A stretch of 10,718 nucleotides of DNA from an uncultured Streptococcus sp. (GTDB taxonomy: Bacteria; Bacillota; Bacilli; Lactobacillales; Streptococcaceae), in NCBI GenBank assembly GCA_902480035.1, contig CABSRC010000053.1:1-10718 (forward strand), read 5' to 3'. The notes under the pieces are model-generated. The model saw only the letters and a list, made by a program, of their open reading frames with translations. It was not told the origin of the DNA and made no database searches. The position numbers and the translations under genes were made by a program. Positions within the stretch are counted from its first letter, which is position 1; each line of letters starts with the position of its first letter. Shown here piece by piece: positions 1 through 6,458 of this stretch.

Positions 1-727
1 AGGTTTCCTCATACGGAGTTCCTTTTTTGACCGTGACTTGAGCTTGATTGGTATAGTTTAAAATATCTGGGTATTGATTGATAAAATGATAGACCAAAAT
101 CCCTAAATCACGCGCAGTTGTCTGGTTGGCCGCATCATTTGGATAATTGTTTACCTGATAATAGCCTTGCAAGGTGGAGATGGCCGCCCCACTCGGGTTA
201 TTCCAGACCGTATTGGTCATCCCCAATTCCTTAGCCTTGGCATTCATGCGCTCAATAAAAGCATCTGGATCATTGTTGGACATGAGATTGGCCAACATAA
301 GGGTCGATACATTTGAGGATGGAACCACTGTCATGGTAATCAACTCAGGAATGGTATAGTCTACTCCAGCAACAATATTATTATTTGAGATCTCATAGAT
401 CTTACCGATCGCTTGATCTGAAGCGGTCGCCTTGATCACTGTATCTTTACTGATCTTGCCATTTGCCATATCTTCAAACAAGAGATAGAGTGTCATGAGC
501 TTACTCATGCTGGCCGGATCCCTGACTTCATCGATATTGTCTTTCCAAAGAACATTTCCCGTATTACCGTCAATAATGAGCGAAGAATGTGGACGGTTAA
601 TGGCTTGGACATTGTCATTTGGATACATCTTTTGCGCCATATCCACCAATTCATCCGCACTCGCTAGAATTGGCTGGCATACGAGACTCAGAAGGAGGCA
701 AATAGACATCAAATATTTTTTTATCAT
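1..727 (-). CDS. PBP4-type D-alanyl-D-alanine carboxypeptidase, 3' end beyond window
   Basis: This is the N-terminal ~242 residues of a low-molecular-weight penicillin-binding protein, a serine D,D-peptidase that trims or cross-links peptidoglycan stem peptides outside the membrane. The translation starts MIKKYLMSICLLLSL, a signal peptide with a likely cut after LASA (residue 24). The active-site SxxK motif is S73-M-S-K76 inside DPASMSKLMTLYL, and the second motif is S137-S-N139. The third motif (KTG/KSG) would lie past the left edge and cannot be checked. The sequence around SxxK resembles staphylococcal PBP4 more than pneumococcal PBP3, so a C-terminal DUF1958-like domain is expected but not visible. 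The start is the ATG at 725-727, with AAAGGA (735-740) 7 nt upstream. It lies downstream of nagB on the same strand but is separated by the nagB terminator and has its own candidate promoter. The family call is firm; the exact paralogue is uncertain. Confidence 0.88.
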   Translation of the reverse strand, partial: MIKKYLMSICLLLSLVCQPILASADELVDMAQKMYPNDNVQAINRPHSSLIIDGNTGNVLWKDNIDEVRDPASMSKLMTLYLLFEDMANGKISKDTVIKATASDQAIGKIYEISNNNIVAGVDYTIPELITMTVVPSSNVSTLMLANLMSNNDPDAFIERMNAKAKELGMTNTVWNNPSGAAISTLQGYYQVNNYPNDAANQTTARDLGILVYHFINQYPDILNYTNQAQVTVKKGTPYEET

Positions 728-760
728 AAACTTTTCCTTTATAACAGACTAATCAGCTGG

Positions 761-823
761 AGGTTGAAACAAGCTTCTAACCTTTATGCTCTTTCTTCTT
801 GTCTCCCAGTAGATAAAAAGAGC
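761..823 (-). other. Structured 5' leader of the PBP4-type gene
   Basis: Two inverted repeats lie in the predicted untranslated leader. One has arms AGGTT/AACCT (761-765 and 779-783), extended by further pairs across a mismatch. The other has arms GCTCTTT/AAAGAGC (788-794 and 817-823), with further weak pairing inside. I do not recognise a known riboswitch or small RNA. The folds may be incidental. Confidence 0.3.
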
Positions 824-847
824 CAATCACAGCAGTTAATTACTTGT

Positions 848-856
848 ATTGTACCA
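848..856 (-). promoter_or_regulatory. Extended -10 promoter of the PBP4-type gene
   Basis: Reading the minus strand, TG-G-TACAAT forms an extended -10 element (hexamer 848-853, TGn 854-856). No good -35 is seen 17 bp upstream, where there is only the T-tract of the nagB terminator, which is common for TGn promoters. The predicted start near 841 gives a leader of about 115 nt before the ATG. Confidence 0.5.
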
Positions 857-869
857 TACTTTGAAGCAG

Positions 870-907
870 AAAAAAACCTATCTGGCCCGAATAAATCGGC
901 GATAGGT
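870..907 (-). terminator. Intrinsic terminator of nagB
   Basis: An ACCTATC/GATAGGT stem (876-882 and 901-907) encloses a smaller CCGA/TCGG hairpin (887-890 and 896-899). On the minus strand it is followed by a run of about seven T. It begins 9 nt after the nagB stop codon and separates nagB from the downstream carboxypeptidase gene. Confidence 0.85.
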
Positions 908-915
908 CCTGTTTA

Positions 916-1623
916 TTAACGACTTAACAAGCTCAAAGCTTCCTTATCCGCTATAATGGTCACATCTGGATGGCCTTGAAGGGCACTAGCGGGCACTTTT
1001 TCTGTCCTTTCGCCCTCTACAGTTCCTTTAATCGCTTGGGCTTTCGATTCCCCATAGGCAAACAAGACAATTGATTTCGCAGCTAAGATATTGGCAATCC
1101 CCATCGAAATGGCTTGAGTTGGAACATCTTCGATCTTATCAAAGAAACGAGAATTGGCTTCAATCGTAGAGGCATCCAACTGAACTAAGTGGGTCTGACT
1201 ATCAAAGGAAGTGCCCGGCTCATTAAAACCGATATGCCCATTACGTCCAATCCCTAAGATTTGAAGGTCCACTGGATGGTCTTCGAGTATTTTGTTATAA
1301 CGGATCACTTCTTGATCGGCAGATTCTTCTACACCAGATGGGAGATAGCTTTCTTTGAATGGTTTAGCATCAAAGAGATGTTTCTCCATGAAATACCGAT
1401 AAGATTGAGGATCATCTCCCGTCAACCCTACGTATTCATCTAAGTTCACACTGATTAGATTAGAAAGATCCAAATTACTTTCACGAATTTGTTTATAAAA
1501 CTCAAGGGGACTGCTTCCAGTCGCAAGACCTAAGGTTTGCGCACCTTCCTTTAAGGTTTCTTTCAATATATCAAAGGCAACTTTTCCACCCTCAATTTGG
1601 TCCTTTACTTCAATAATTTTCAT
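916..1623 (-). CDS. nagB: Glucosamine-6-phosphate deaminase
   Basis: This cytosolic enzyme converts glucosamine-6-phosphate to fructose-6-phosphate and ammonia, feeding amino sugars into glycolysis. The 235-residue protein has the usual length of the short Firmicute NagB. Motifs are LATGSSP (33-39, phosphate loop), LDEYVGL (61-67, with the catalytic Asp at 62) and GIGRNGHIGFNEPG (124-137, with H130 and E135). Position 128 is Asn where E. coli NagB has Asp141; the Bacillus-type enzymes carry the same Asn, so this is not a defect. The ATG at 1621-1623 has a strong AGGAGGT site (1631-1637) 7 nt upstream. It is monocistronic here, with its own promoter and terminator. The operator in its promoter implies derepression when amino sugars are available. 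Confidence 0.97.
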   Translation of the reverse strand: MKIIEVKDQIEGGKVAFDILKETLKEGAQTLGLATGSSPLEFYKQIRESNLDLSNLISVNLDEYVGLTGDDPQSYRYFMEKHLFDAKPFKESYLPSGVEESADQEVIRYNKILEDHPVDLQILGIGRNGHIGFNEPGTSFDSQTHLVQLDASTIEANSRFFDKIEDVPTQAISMGIANILAAKSIVLFAYGESKAQAIKGTVEGERTEKVPASALQGHPDVTIIADKEALSLLSR

Positions 1624-1653
1624 TGGATAGACCTCCTATTTCTCTATGCTTTT

Positions 1654-1682
1654 ATTATATGGTATAGACCAATTTTTGTCAA
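1654..1682 (-). promoter_or_regulatory. nagB promoter, sigma-A consensus
   Basis: On the minus strand TTGACA (1677-1682) and TATAAT (1654-1659) match the sigma-A consensus in every base and are separated by exactly 17 bp. A promoter this strong normally needs repression, which fits the operator lying inside its spacer. The predicted start is near 1647, about 24 nt before the ATG. Confidence 0.9.
1658..1673. promoter_or_regulatory. Candidate NagR (GntR/DasR-type, dre) operator
   Basis: The core TGGTATAGACCA (1660-1671; TGGTCTATACCA on the other strand) is a near-perfect palindrome of the kind bound by NagR/DasR/YvoA-type GntR regulators of amino-sugar genes. It fills most of the 17-bp spacer between the nagB -35 and -10, so a bound repressor would exclude RNA polymerase. 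Assignment to NagR is by motif resemblance; the regulator gene is not in the window. Confidence 0.75.
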
Positions 1683-1732
1683 GTGAAACCGCTATCTTTT
1701 TCTAGCATTTTTTTCATTTTCAAGTCGATTCG

Positions 1733-1741
1733 TGATATAAT
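1733..1741 (+). promoter_or_regulatory. Extended -10 promoter for the small ORF-queA-argR group
   Basis: TG-A-TATAAT (TGn at 1733-1735, hexamer 1736-1741) is a perfect -10 with the TGn extension; the -35 region is poor. With a normal 7-nt gap, transcription would begin at A1749, the first base of the small ORF's ATG. Confidence 0.6.
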
Positions 1742-1748
1742 GAAAGGT

Positions 1749-1919
1749 ATGATTGTATCACTATTATTCATCATTTTTTTGATCGGACTCCTTGTCTTTC
1801 TCTTATCTTTCTTGATTCACCAAAGAAAGATTCTCAAGGTCCTGATCTTTTTGATGGGAATCAGCCTGATGCTCTTAGCTATCGGGACAGCCATCTATCT
1901 ACTCACAAATTTATTATAA
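1749..1919 (+). CDS. Small two-helix membrane protein, function unknown
   Basis: I do not recognise this 56-residue protein. It begins MIVSLLFIIFLIGLL and is almost wholly hydrophobic. Two likely transmembrane helices (about 2-23 and 31-53) are joined by a short basic loop, HQRKILK (24-30), so the loop probably faces the cytoplasm. Three starts are possible: GTG 1683, ATG 1740 and ATG 1749. None has a properly spaced ribosome site. The extended -10 at 1733-1741 overlaps the ATG at 1740 and would start the mRNA at 1749, so I prefer 1749 as a leaderless start. Its stop (1917-1919) is 11 nt before queA, and its last bases form part of the queA ribosome site, so it appears to lead the queA-argR operon. 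It could be a spurious ORF, but the coherent membrane topology argues for a real gene. Confidence 0.55.
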   Translation: MIVSLLFIIFLIGLLVFLLSFLIHQRKILKVLIFLMGISLMLLAIGTAIYLLTNLL

Positions 1920-1930
1920 AAGGAGCGCAA

Positions 1931-2959
1931 ATGAATACCAACGACTTTGACTTTGATTTGCCTGAAGAACTGATTGCCCAAACCCCTCTTGAAAAACGCA
2001 ATGCCTCTAAACTCTTGATCCTGGATCGAAAAACAGGGCAATTCCAAGATCGTCATTTTGATGCAATTTTAGATGAATTGGAGCCAGGAGATGCTCTTGT
2101 CATGAACAATACGCGCGTACTGCCTGCCCGTCTTCACGGCGTCAAGCCAGAAACAGGTGGTCACGTCGAATTCCTTCTCCTCAAAAATACCCAAGATGAC
2201 TGTTGGGAAGTCTTAGCAAAGCCTGCTAAACGATTAAAAGTAGGGGCTTCAGTGAGCTTCGGAGATGGTCGATTGACTGCCACTGTCGAGGAAGAATTGG
2301 AACACGGAGGCCGTATCGTTCGCTTCCACTATCAAGGCATCTTTTTAGAAGTCTTGGAAAGTCTTGGCGAAATGCCACTCCCTCCCTATATTCACGAAAA
2401 GCTTGCTGACCGCGAACGCTACCAAACCGTTTATGCTAAAGAAAACGGTTCTGCTGCAGCCCCAACAGCAGGTCTACATTTCACCCAAGAATTGCTCCAA
2501 AAGATTGAAGCAAAGGGTGTTCATCTTGTCTACTTGACCCTTCATGTAGGGCTTGGTACCTTCCGTCCAGTATCAGTGGACAATCTCGAAGACCATGAAA
2601 TGCACTCTGAATTTTACCAACTTTCAGAAGAGGCTGCTGCGACCCTTCGTCAAGTAAAAGCTGCAGGGAAACGCATCGTAGCTGTTGGAACAACTTCTAT
2701 CCGGACGCTTGAAACGATCGGAAATAAATTTGCAGGTGATATCCAAGCCGATTCTGGCTGGACCAATATTTTCATTAAACCTGGTTATGAATGGAAAGTC
2801 GTCGATGCCTTTTCGACCAACTTTCACCTTCCAAAATCAACTTTAGTCATGTTGGTTTCTGCCTTTGCTGGCCGTGAATTAACCTTAGAAGCATACCACC
2901 ATGCTATTCAGGAACGGTACCGCTTCTTCAGCTTTGGGGATGCTATGTTCATCAAGTAA
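1931..2959 (+). CDS. queA: S-adenosylmethionine:tRNA ribosyltransferase-isomerase
   Basis: QueA transfers and rearranges the ribosyl part of S-adenosylmethionine onto preQ1 at position 34 of tRNAs with GUN anticodons, giving epoxyqueuosine, the next-to-last step of queuosine synthesis in the cytosol. The 342-residue length is normal. Family signatures are visible: NNTRVLPARL (59-68), LPPYIHE (150-156), AAPTAGLHFT (176-185), TLHVGLGTFRPV (203-214) and HEMHSEFY (222-229), ending with FSFGDAMFI. The ATG at 1931 follows AAAGGAG (1919-1925) by 5 nt. It is probably cotranscribed with the small membrane ORF upstream and with argR 11 nt downstream. No preQ1 riboswitch is seen in front of it. The link to arginine regulation is positional only. 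Confidence 0.97.
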   Translation: MNTNDFDFDLPEELIAQTPLEKRNASKLLILDRKTGQFQDRHFDAILDELEPGDALVMNNTRVLPARLHGVKPETGGHVEFLLLKNTQDDCWEVLAKPAKRLKVGASVSFGDGRLTATVEEELEHGGRIVRFHYQGIFLEVLESLGEMPLPPYIHEKLADRERYQTVYAKENGSAAAPTAGLHFTQELLQKIEAKGVHLVYLTLHVGLGTFRPVSVDNLEDHEMHSEFYQLSEEAAATLRQVKAAGKRIVAVGTTSIRTLETIGNKFAGDIQADSGWTNIFIKPGYEWKVVDAFSTNFHLPKSTLVMLVSAFAGRELTLEAYHHAIQERYRFFSFGDAMFIK

Positions 2960-2970
2960 AGGAGTCTCTC

Positions 2971-3441
2971 ATGAATAAAATTGAAAGCCGCCACCGCTTG
3001 ATCCGCTCTATTATTTCTGAGCGTAGAATTCATACCCAACAAGAACTCCAAGAAGCCCTTGAAGCCAATGGGGTTCTCGTTACCCAATCCACCCTTTCGC
3101 GGGATGTTAAATCCTTGAATCTAGTGAAAATTAACGAGGGGGATAGTTCCTACTATGCCATGAACACCATCGCTCCTTCCCGTTGGGAAAAGCGCCTGCG
3201 GATGTATATGGAAGATGCCTTAGTCATGTTGCGGCCCGTTCAAAACCAGGTCGTTGTAAAAACTCTTCCAGGGCTTGCCCAATCCTTTGGTGCGATCTTA
3301 GATGCACTGGAACTGGATCAAATTGTAGCTACTATCTGTGGGGACGATGTCTGCTTGGTCATCTGTGAAGACAACCAAGGAGCTTTGGATTGCTTTGAAA
3401 AATTAAAAGAATTCACCCCACCCTTCTTCTTTAGCAAATGA
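2971..3441 (+). CDS. argR: ArgR/AhrC-family arginine-responsive regulator (ArcR-type)
   Basis: This is an arginine-sensing transcription regulator of the hexameric ArgR/AhrC family, 156 residues, full length. Residues 1-70 form the winged helix-turn-helix, with recognition segment TQSTLSRDVKSL (38-49). Residues 80-156 form the oligomerisation and arginine-binding domain, with TLPGLAQSFGAILD (98-111) and G124-D-D126, the Asp pair that binds arginine. The residue after GDD is Val where Thr is usual (ICGDDVCLVI). The ATG follows AAAGGAG (2958-2964, overlapping the queA stop) by 6 nt. It sits tail to tail with the ADI operon. In S. gordonii the equivalent gene, arcR, activates arc genes with arginine, so the same role is inferred here. 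A role in arginine biosynthesis control instead, or as well, cannot be excluded. Confidence 0.93.
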   Translation: MNKIESRHRLIRSIISERRIHTQQELQEALEANGVLVTQSTLSRDVKSLNLVKINEGDSSYYAMNTIAPSRWEKRLRMYMEDALVMLRPVQNQVVVKTLPGLAQSFGAILDALELDQIVATICGDDVCLVICEDNQGALDCFEKLKEFTPPFFFSK

Positions 3442-3473
3442 AAAGTTTGGAAACTTAGTTTCCAAACTTTTTA
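3439..3473. terminator. Bidirectional terminator between argR and the ADI operon
   Basis: AAAGTTTGGAAAC (3442-3454) and GTTTCCAAACTTT (3458-3470) form a perfect 13-bp hairpin with a TTA loop. T-runs follow on the plus strand (five T) and, more weakly, on the minus strand (four T). It fits exactly between the argR stop (3439-3441) and the dipeptidase stop (3471-3473), so one element ends both convergent operons. Confidence 0.88.
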
Positions 3474-4805
3474 TCTTGTCGCTAGGCGCTGAATGGCTTC
3501 TCGATAGATTTCCATCGCAGCGTAGAGATCGTCAATTTTTGCTCGTTCATTGGCCTGGTGCTCGGTCTGTTCTGCACCTGGGAAAAGAGCGCCGAAAGCT
3601 ACACAGTTTTCCATAGTTCGCGCAAATGTCGCACCACCTGAAGACATGGCTGGTGTCCTATCCCCGGTTTCTTCCTGGTAGACGGCCATCAAAGAGCTGA
3701 CTAAAGGACTATCTAGCGGTACATATAAAGGAGCCAAATAGTCAAATTCTTCATACTCCAACTGATAGCTAGCCGCAATTTCTTGCAGACGAGCTACTAA
3801 ATTCTCCTTATCTGCTAGGACTGGAATTCGAATATCAATTCCGATTTCCGATTGCTCTTGATCGATCACAAGAGTCGCAAGATTGAAGGAAAGATCCCCA
3901 CTTGGTTCATCTGTAATTTTTCCAAATAGGGCTTCTCCAGTTGCATCCTCACCAACAGCATCTGCAATAAAGAGCAAGGCTGGGTGGGGTTGGATGAGGG
4001 ACAGACTTTCCGCTAAACCGACAATGGCATTCACTCCTTCGGCTGCATCTTTGGAGTGCTTTGAAACTCCCATAACCGTTACAGAATCTTCTGTTTGGCT
4101 ATACTGAACCCCACTTTGATCCAAAACGGGAAGCAATTCTTCTAAACGATGACCTGCATAGGTCGCTTTATCTGGAACAACATTGAGGGCCTGACCAGCC
4201 TGTAAGGGAAGATCATCCCAACCCGGACCATGCAATTTCACTTGTAACAAGCCCTTTTCAGCATAGGTTAATGGGAAAGAAGAATCTGGTGCAAACCCAA
4301 GATCTGCTTGTTCTTCCATTTGATTGTAGCGGTTCATACACCGCCACAAGGTTTCTTCATCCGTCCCAAAGATAAAGCGGATTCGTTTGGTAAACTGGAT
4401 GCCATCATCCAGCAAACTCTTAACTGCATAGAGAGCAGCAAGTGACGGCCCCTTATCATCCTGCACACCACGACCTACCAAATAATCACCGACAATGGTT
4501 GCTTCAAAGGGTGGCGTTTGCCAATCTTTTAGATCACCGGCTGGAACAACATCCAAGTGACAAAGAACGGCCAGGAGTTCTTCCCCCTGACCGATCTCTG
4601 CATATCCATAGTATCCTTCAGGATCTATATAAGTTTGAAAACCTAATTCTTGAGCAAGCTCTAAGGTTTTTTCTAGGACATCTTGGATAGCTTGTCCAAA
4701 CGGTGTTCCATTTTCCCCTTCATTTAACACAGAAGGGTAAGAAATGATGGTTTGAAGAGAGTTTAAAAACTGCTCTTTCACATCGTCCTTAATTCTTTTT
4801 TTCAT
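3471..4805 (-). CDS. arcT: M20-family metallodipeptidase (PepV/Sapep type; 'arcT' of the streptococcal ADI cluster)
   Basis: This is a dizinc (or dimanganese) dipeptidase of 444 residues with no signal peptide, so it acts in the cytosol on imported peptides. The metal and catalytic residues are all present: H83 and D85 in CHLDVVPAG, D116 in GRGVQDDKGP, E150 (general base) and E151 in GTDEETLWRCMNRY, D174 in FAPDSSFP, and H416 in EQTEHQANE. Residues about 180-310 form the lid and dimerisation insert. The start ATG (4803-4805) has AGGTG (4810-4814) upstream. It is 17 nt after arcD and is the last gene before the shared terminator, so it belongs to the ADI operon. It probably releases arginine or other residues from peptides, which is inferred from context. 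The symbol arcT has also been read as 'transaminase'; nothing here resembles an aminotransferase. Confidence 0.9.
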   Translation of the reverse strand: MKKRIKDDVKEQFLNSLQTIISYPSVLNEGENGTPFGQAIQDVLEKTLELAQELGFQTYIDPEGYYGYAEIGQGEELLAVLCHLDVVPAGDLKDWQTPPFEATIVGDYLVGRGVQDDKGPSLAALYAVKSLLDDGIQFTKRIRFIFGTDEETLWRCMNRYNQMEEQADLGFAPDSSFPLTYAEKGLLQVKLHGPGWDDLPLQAGQALNVVPDKATYAGHRLEELLPVLDQSGVQYSQTEDSVTVMGVSKHSKDAAEGVNAIVGLAESLSLIQPHPALLFIADAVGEDATGEALFGKITDEPSGDLSFNLATLVIDQEQSEIGIDIRIPVLADKENLVARLQEIAASYQLEYEEFDYLAPLYVPLDSPLVSSLMAVYQEETGDRTPAMSSGGATFARTMENCVAFGALFPGAEQTEHQANERAKIDDLYAAMEIYREAIQRLATR

Positions 4806-4822
4806 GAAACACCTACTTTATT

Positions 4823-6334
4823 CTATTGCAAGAATGGAACCACAGTTCCTAGTAGAAGAAGGGCAATAGTAATCACAACAATCGCTACGACCAATTTACC
4901 CATGAATTTCCACCATGCACTCAAGTCAACACGTCCAAGAGCAAGAGCTCCCATAACGATACCTGAAGTTGGTGCGATCAAGTTCAAGACACCAGATGCA
5001 GATTGGTAAGCTGTAACAATCAAGCTACCTGGTACATTGACGAACTTACCAAGAGGTGCCATGATACCCATTGTTGCGCTGGCAAGACCAGATGATGATG
5101 GGATCAAGAATGACATTGGCAAGTAGAAAATGTAAGTCAAGACAATGAACAATTGAGATGAAAGACCTTTAAGTCCTTCTTCACCCCAGTGAAGAATTGT
5201 CGCAGTGATCATACCGTCGTTCATGATGACTTGGATACCACGTGCTACCGCTACGATAAGAGCAACACTCAAGAGGTCAGCTGCACCATTCATGAAAGAT
5301 GAAATGATTTTATCTTCTTTCAAGCCATAAATGATACCAACGAGGATTCCCATGAAGGCAAAGAGCATAGCTGTTTGTGGGAAGTACCATGTACCAAGAG
5401 CATCTGTGTTACCGATCAATTGACCAAGTACTGGAATTTTATGGAGAGATTCGTTAAAGTTGTTAAAGAATGTAATACCCAAATCTTTGAATGGGATAAA
5501 TCCAGCAACCATGATAACGAATGTTGAGATGAAGACGACCAAGACACGTTTTTGTTTCTTGTTCATTTGTGAAGGAATTTCTTCGCCACTATCAACATTG
5601 AAGTGTTTCAAATCTTCTTCACGAGTTGCATAGGTGAGAGATTTGGTTGGGTCTTTTTGAACCTTATCTGCATAACGGTATACATAGTATGTGCTAAGTC
5701 CTGTCAATACGATCCAGAAGATCACACGAAGTAAGAGACCTGAAGCACTTGAGATACCTGCAGTATCAGATGCGATAACTGTCGCAAATGGGTTCAATGT
5801 TGACGCCAAACATCCGATTTGTGATCCTAAAAGGATAATGGCTACCCCTGTCAAGCTGTCAAAACCAACGGACATCATAACAGGTACAAGAAGTGGATAG
5901 AAGGCCATGGTTTCTTCACCCATACCATAAGTTGTACCACCAAGGGCAAACAATGGCATCAAGATCAAAATCAACATTTTTTCGCGGCCTTTGTATTTAC
6001 GAACGATAGAAGCAATCCCTACATCAAGGGTACCTGTTTCGTTCACAACACCAAGGAAACCACCGACCATTAAGATGAAGAAGGCTACGTCAATCGCTGC
6101 ACTAGTTGGTGCTTTACCAAGCATGGCATTGATTGGGGCCATCAAGACATCCCAAATCCCTTGAGGATGTGCTTTTACAGATTCATAACTACCTGCAATG
6201 ATAGCACCTGCATCGTCAACCTTGTATTGACCAGCTGGAATAATCCAAGTTAACACTGCCATAATAGCAATGATAATTAACAATACGGAAAAAGATGAAG
6301 GCATCTTAAATCCTTTTTTCGTTTTTTCACTCAT
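4823..6334 (-). CDS. arcD: YfcC-family membrane carrier, probable arginine-ornithine antiporter
   Basis: This is a polytopic membrane protein of 503 residues with about 12 predicted helices. The first is roughly 15-33 (SVLLIIIAIMAVLTWIIPAG) and the last is in the final 30 residues. Conserved segments are GGTTYGMGEETMAFYPLLVP near the first third, IPSSSGLASATMGIMAPLG in the second half and NLIAPTSGIVMGAL near the end, typical of the YfcC / C4-dicarboxylate anaerobic carrier superfamily. It is not related to the APC-type ArcD of Pseudomonas or Lactococcus. Pneumococcal and oral streptococcal ADI operons carry the same type at this position, where it is called arcD (sometimes arcE). Arginine-ornithine exchange is inferred from that position. 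AGGAGGA (6341-6347) lies 6 nt before the ATG. A 124-nt gap with a palindrome and a possible promoter separates it from arcC. Confidence 0.9.
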   Translation of the reverse strand: MSEKTKKGFKMPSSFSVLLIIIAIMAVLTWIIPAGQYKVDDAGAIIAGSYESVKAHPQGIWDVLMAPINAMLGKAPTSAAIDVAFFILMVGGFLGVVNETGTLDVGIASIVRKYKGREKMLILILMPLFALGGTTYGMGEETMAFYPLLVPVMMSVGFDSLTGVAIILLGSQIGCLASTLNPFATVIASDTAGISSASGLLLRVIFWIVLTGLSTYYVYRYADKVQKDPTKSLTYATREEDLKHFNVDSGEEIPSQMNKKQKRVLVVFISTFVIMVAGFIPFKDLGITFFNNFNESLHKIPVLGQLIGNTDALGTWYFPQTAMLFAFMGILVGIIYGLKEDKIISSFMNGAADLLSVALIVAVARGIQVIMNDGMITATILHWGEEGLKGLSSQLFIVLTYIFYLPMSFLIPSSSGLASATMGIMAPLGKFVNVPGSLIVTAYQSASGVLNLIAPTSGIVMGALALGRVDLSAWWKFMGKLVVAIVVITIALLLLGTVVPFLQ

Positions 6335-6369
6335 TTGTCTTCCTCCTAACGCAACAAAGTGTGAGTGAT

Positions 6370-6394
6370 GTTTTACAAGAGTCTCTTGTAAAAC
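6370..6394. repeat. Perfect palindrome in the arcC-arcD gap
   Basis: GTTTTACAAGAG (6370-6381) and CTCTTGTAAAAC (6383-6394) are perfect 12-bp inverted arms around a single T. Neither strand has a following T-run, so it is not a standard terminator. It could be an operator or an mRNA processing or stability hairpin ahead of arcD. The adjacent GTAAAACGCTTACC (6389-6402) resembles a degenerate cre/LacI-type site with three mismatches to the CcpA consensus. Confidence 0.6.
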
Positions 6395-6410
6395 GCTTAC
6401 CTATAGATTT

Positions 6411-6419
6411 ATTCTATCA
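6411..6419 (-). promoter_or_regulatory. Possible internal promoter for arcD-dipeptidase
   Basis: Minus-strand TG-A-TAGAAT (hexamer 6411-6416, TGn 6417-6419) is an extended -10 with a poor -35. Initiation near 6404 would place the cre-like site and the 25-bp palindrome immediately downstream. It is one short match in an AT-rich gap, so it is weak evidence alone. Confidence 0.35.
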
Positions 6420-6458
6420 CAATAAGCTTTAAAATACTAGTTTTTTCCTAATTTTTCA

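Noticed and set aside
174..752. Plus-strand ORFs of 61 and 85 codons
   Set aside because: They are antisense to the carboxypeptidase gene, whose minus-strand frame has a signal peptide and the SxxK and SxN motifs; their products have no family resemblance and no ribosome sites.
1683..1748. Longer GTG start (or ATG at 1740) for the small membrane protein
   Set aside because: No ribosome site precedes either, the extra residues are not membrane-like, and the extended -10 element lies within this stretch.
1742..1930. preQ1 riboswitch before queA
   Set aside because: The upstream stretch is a coding-like membrane ORF with only 11 nt before queA, and no pseudoknot-forming preQ1 aptamer pattern was seen.
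2481..2827. Minus-strand ORFs inside queA
   Set aside because: Antisense to an intact queA with all family motifs.
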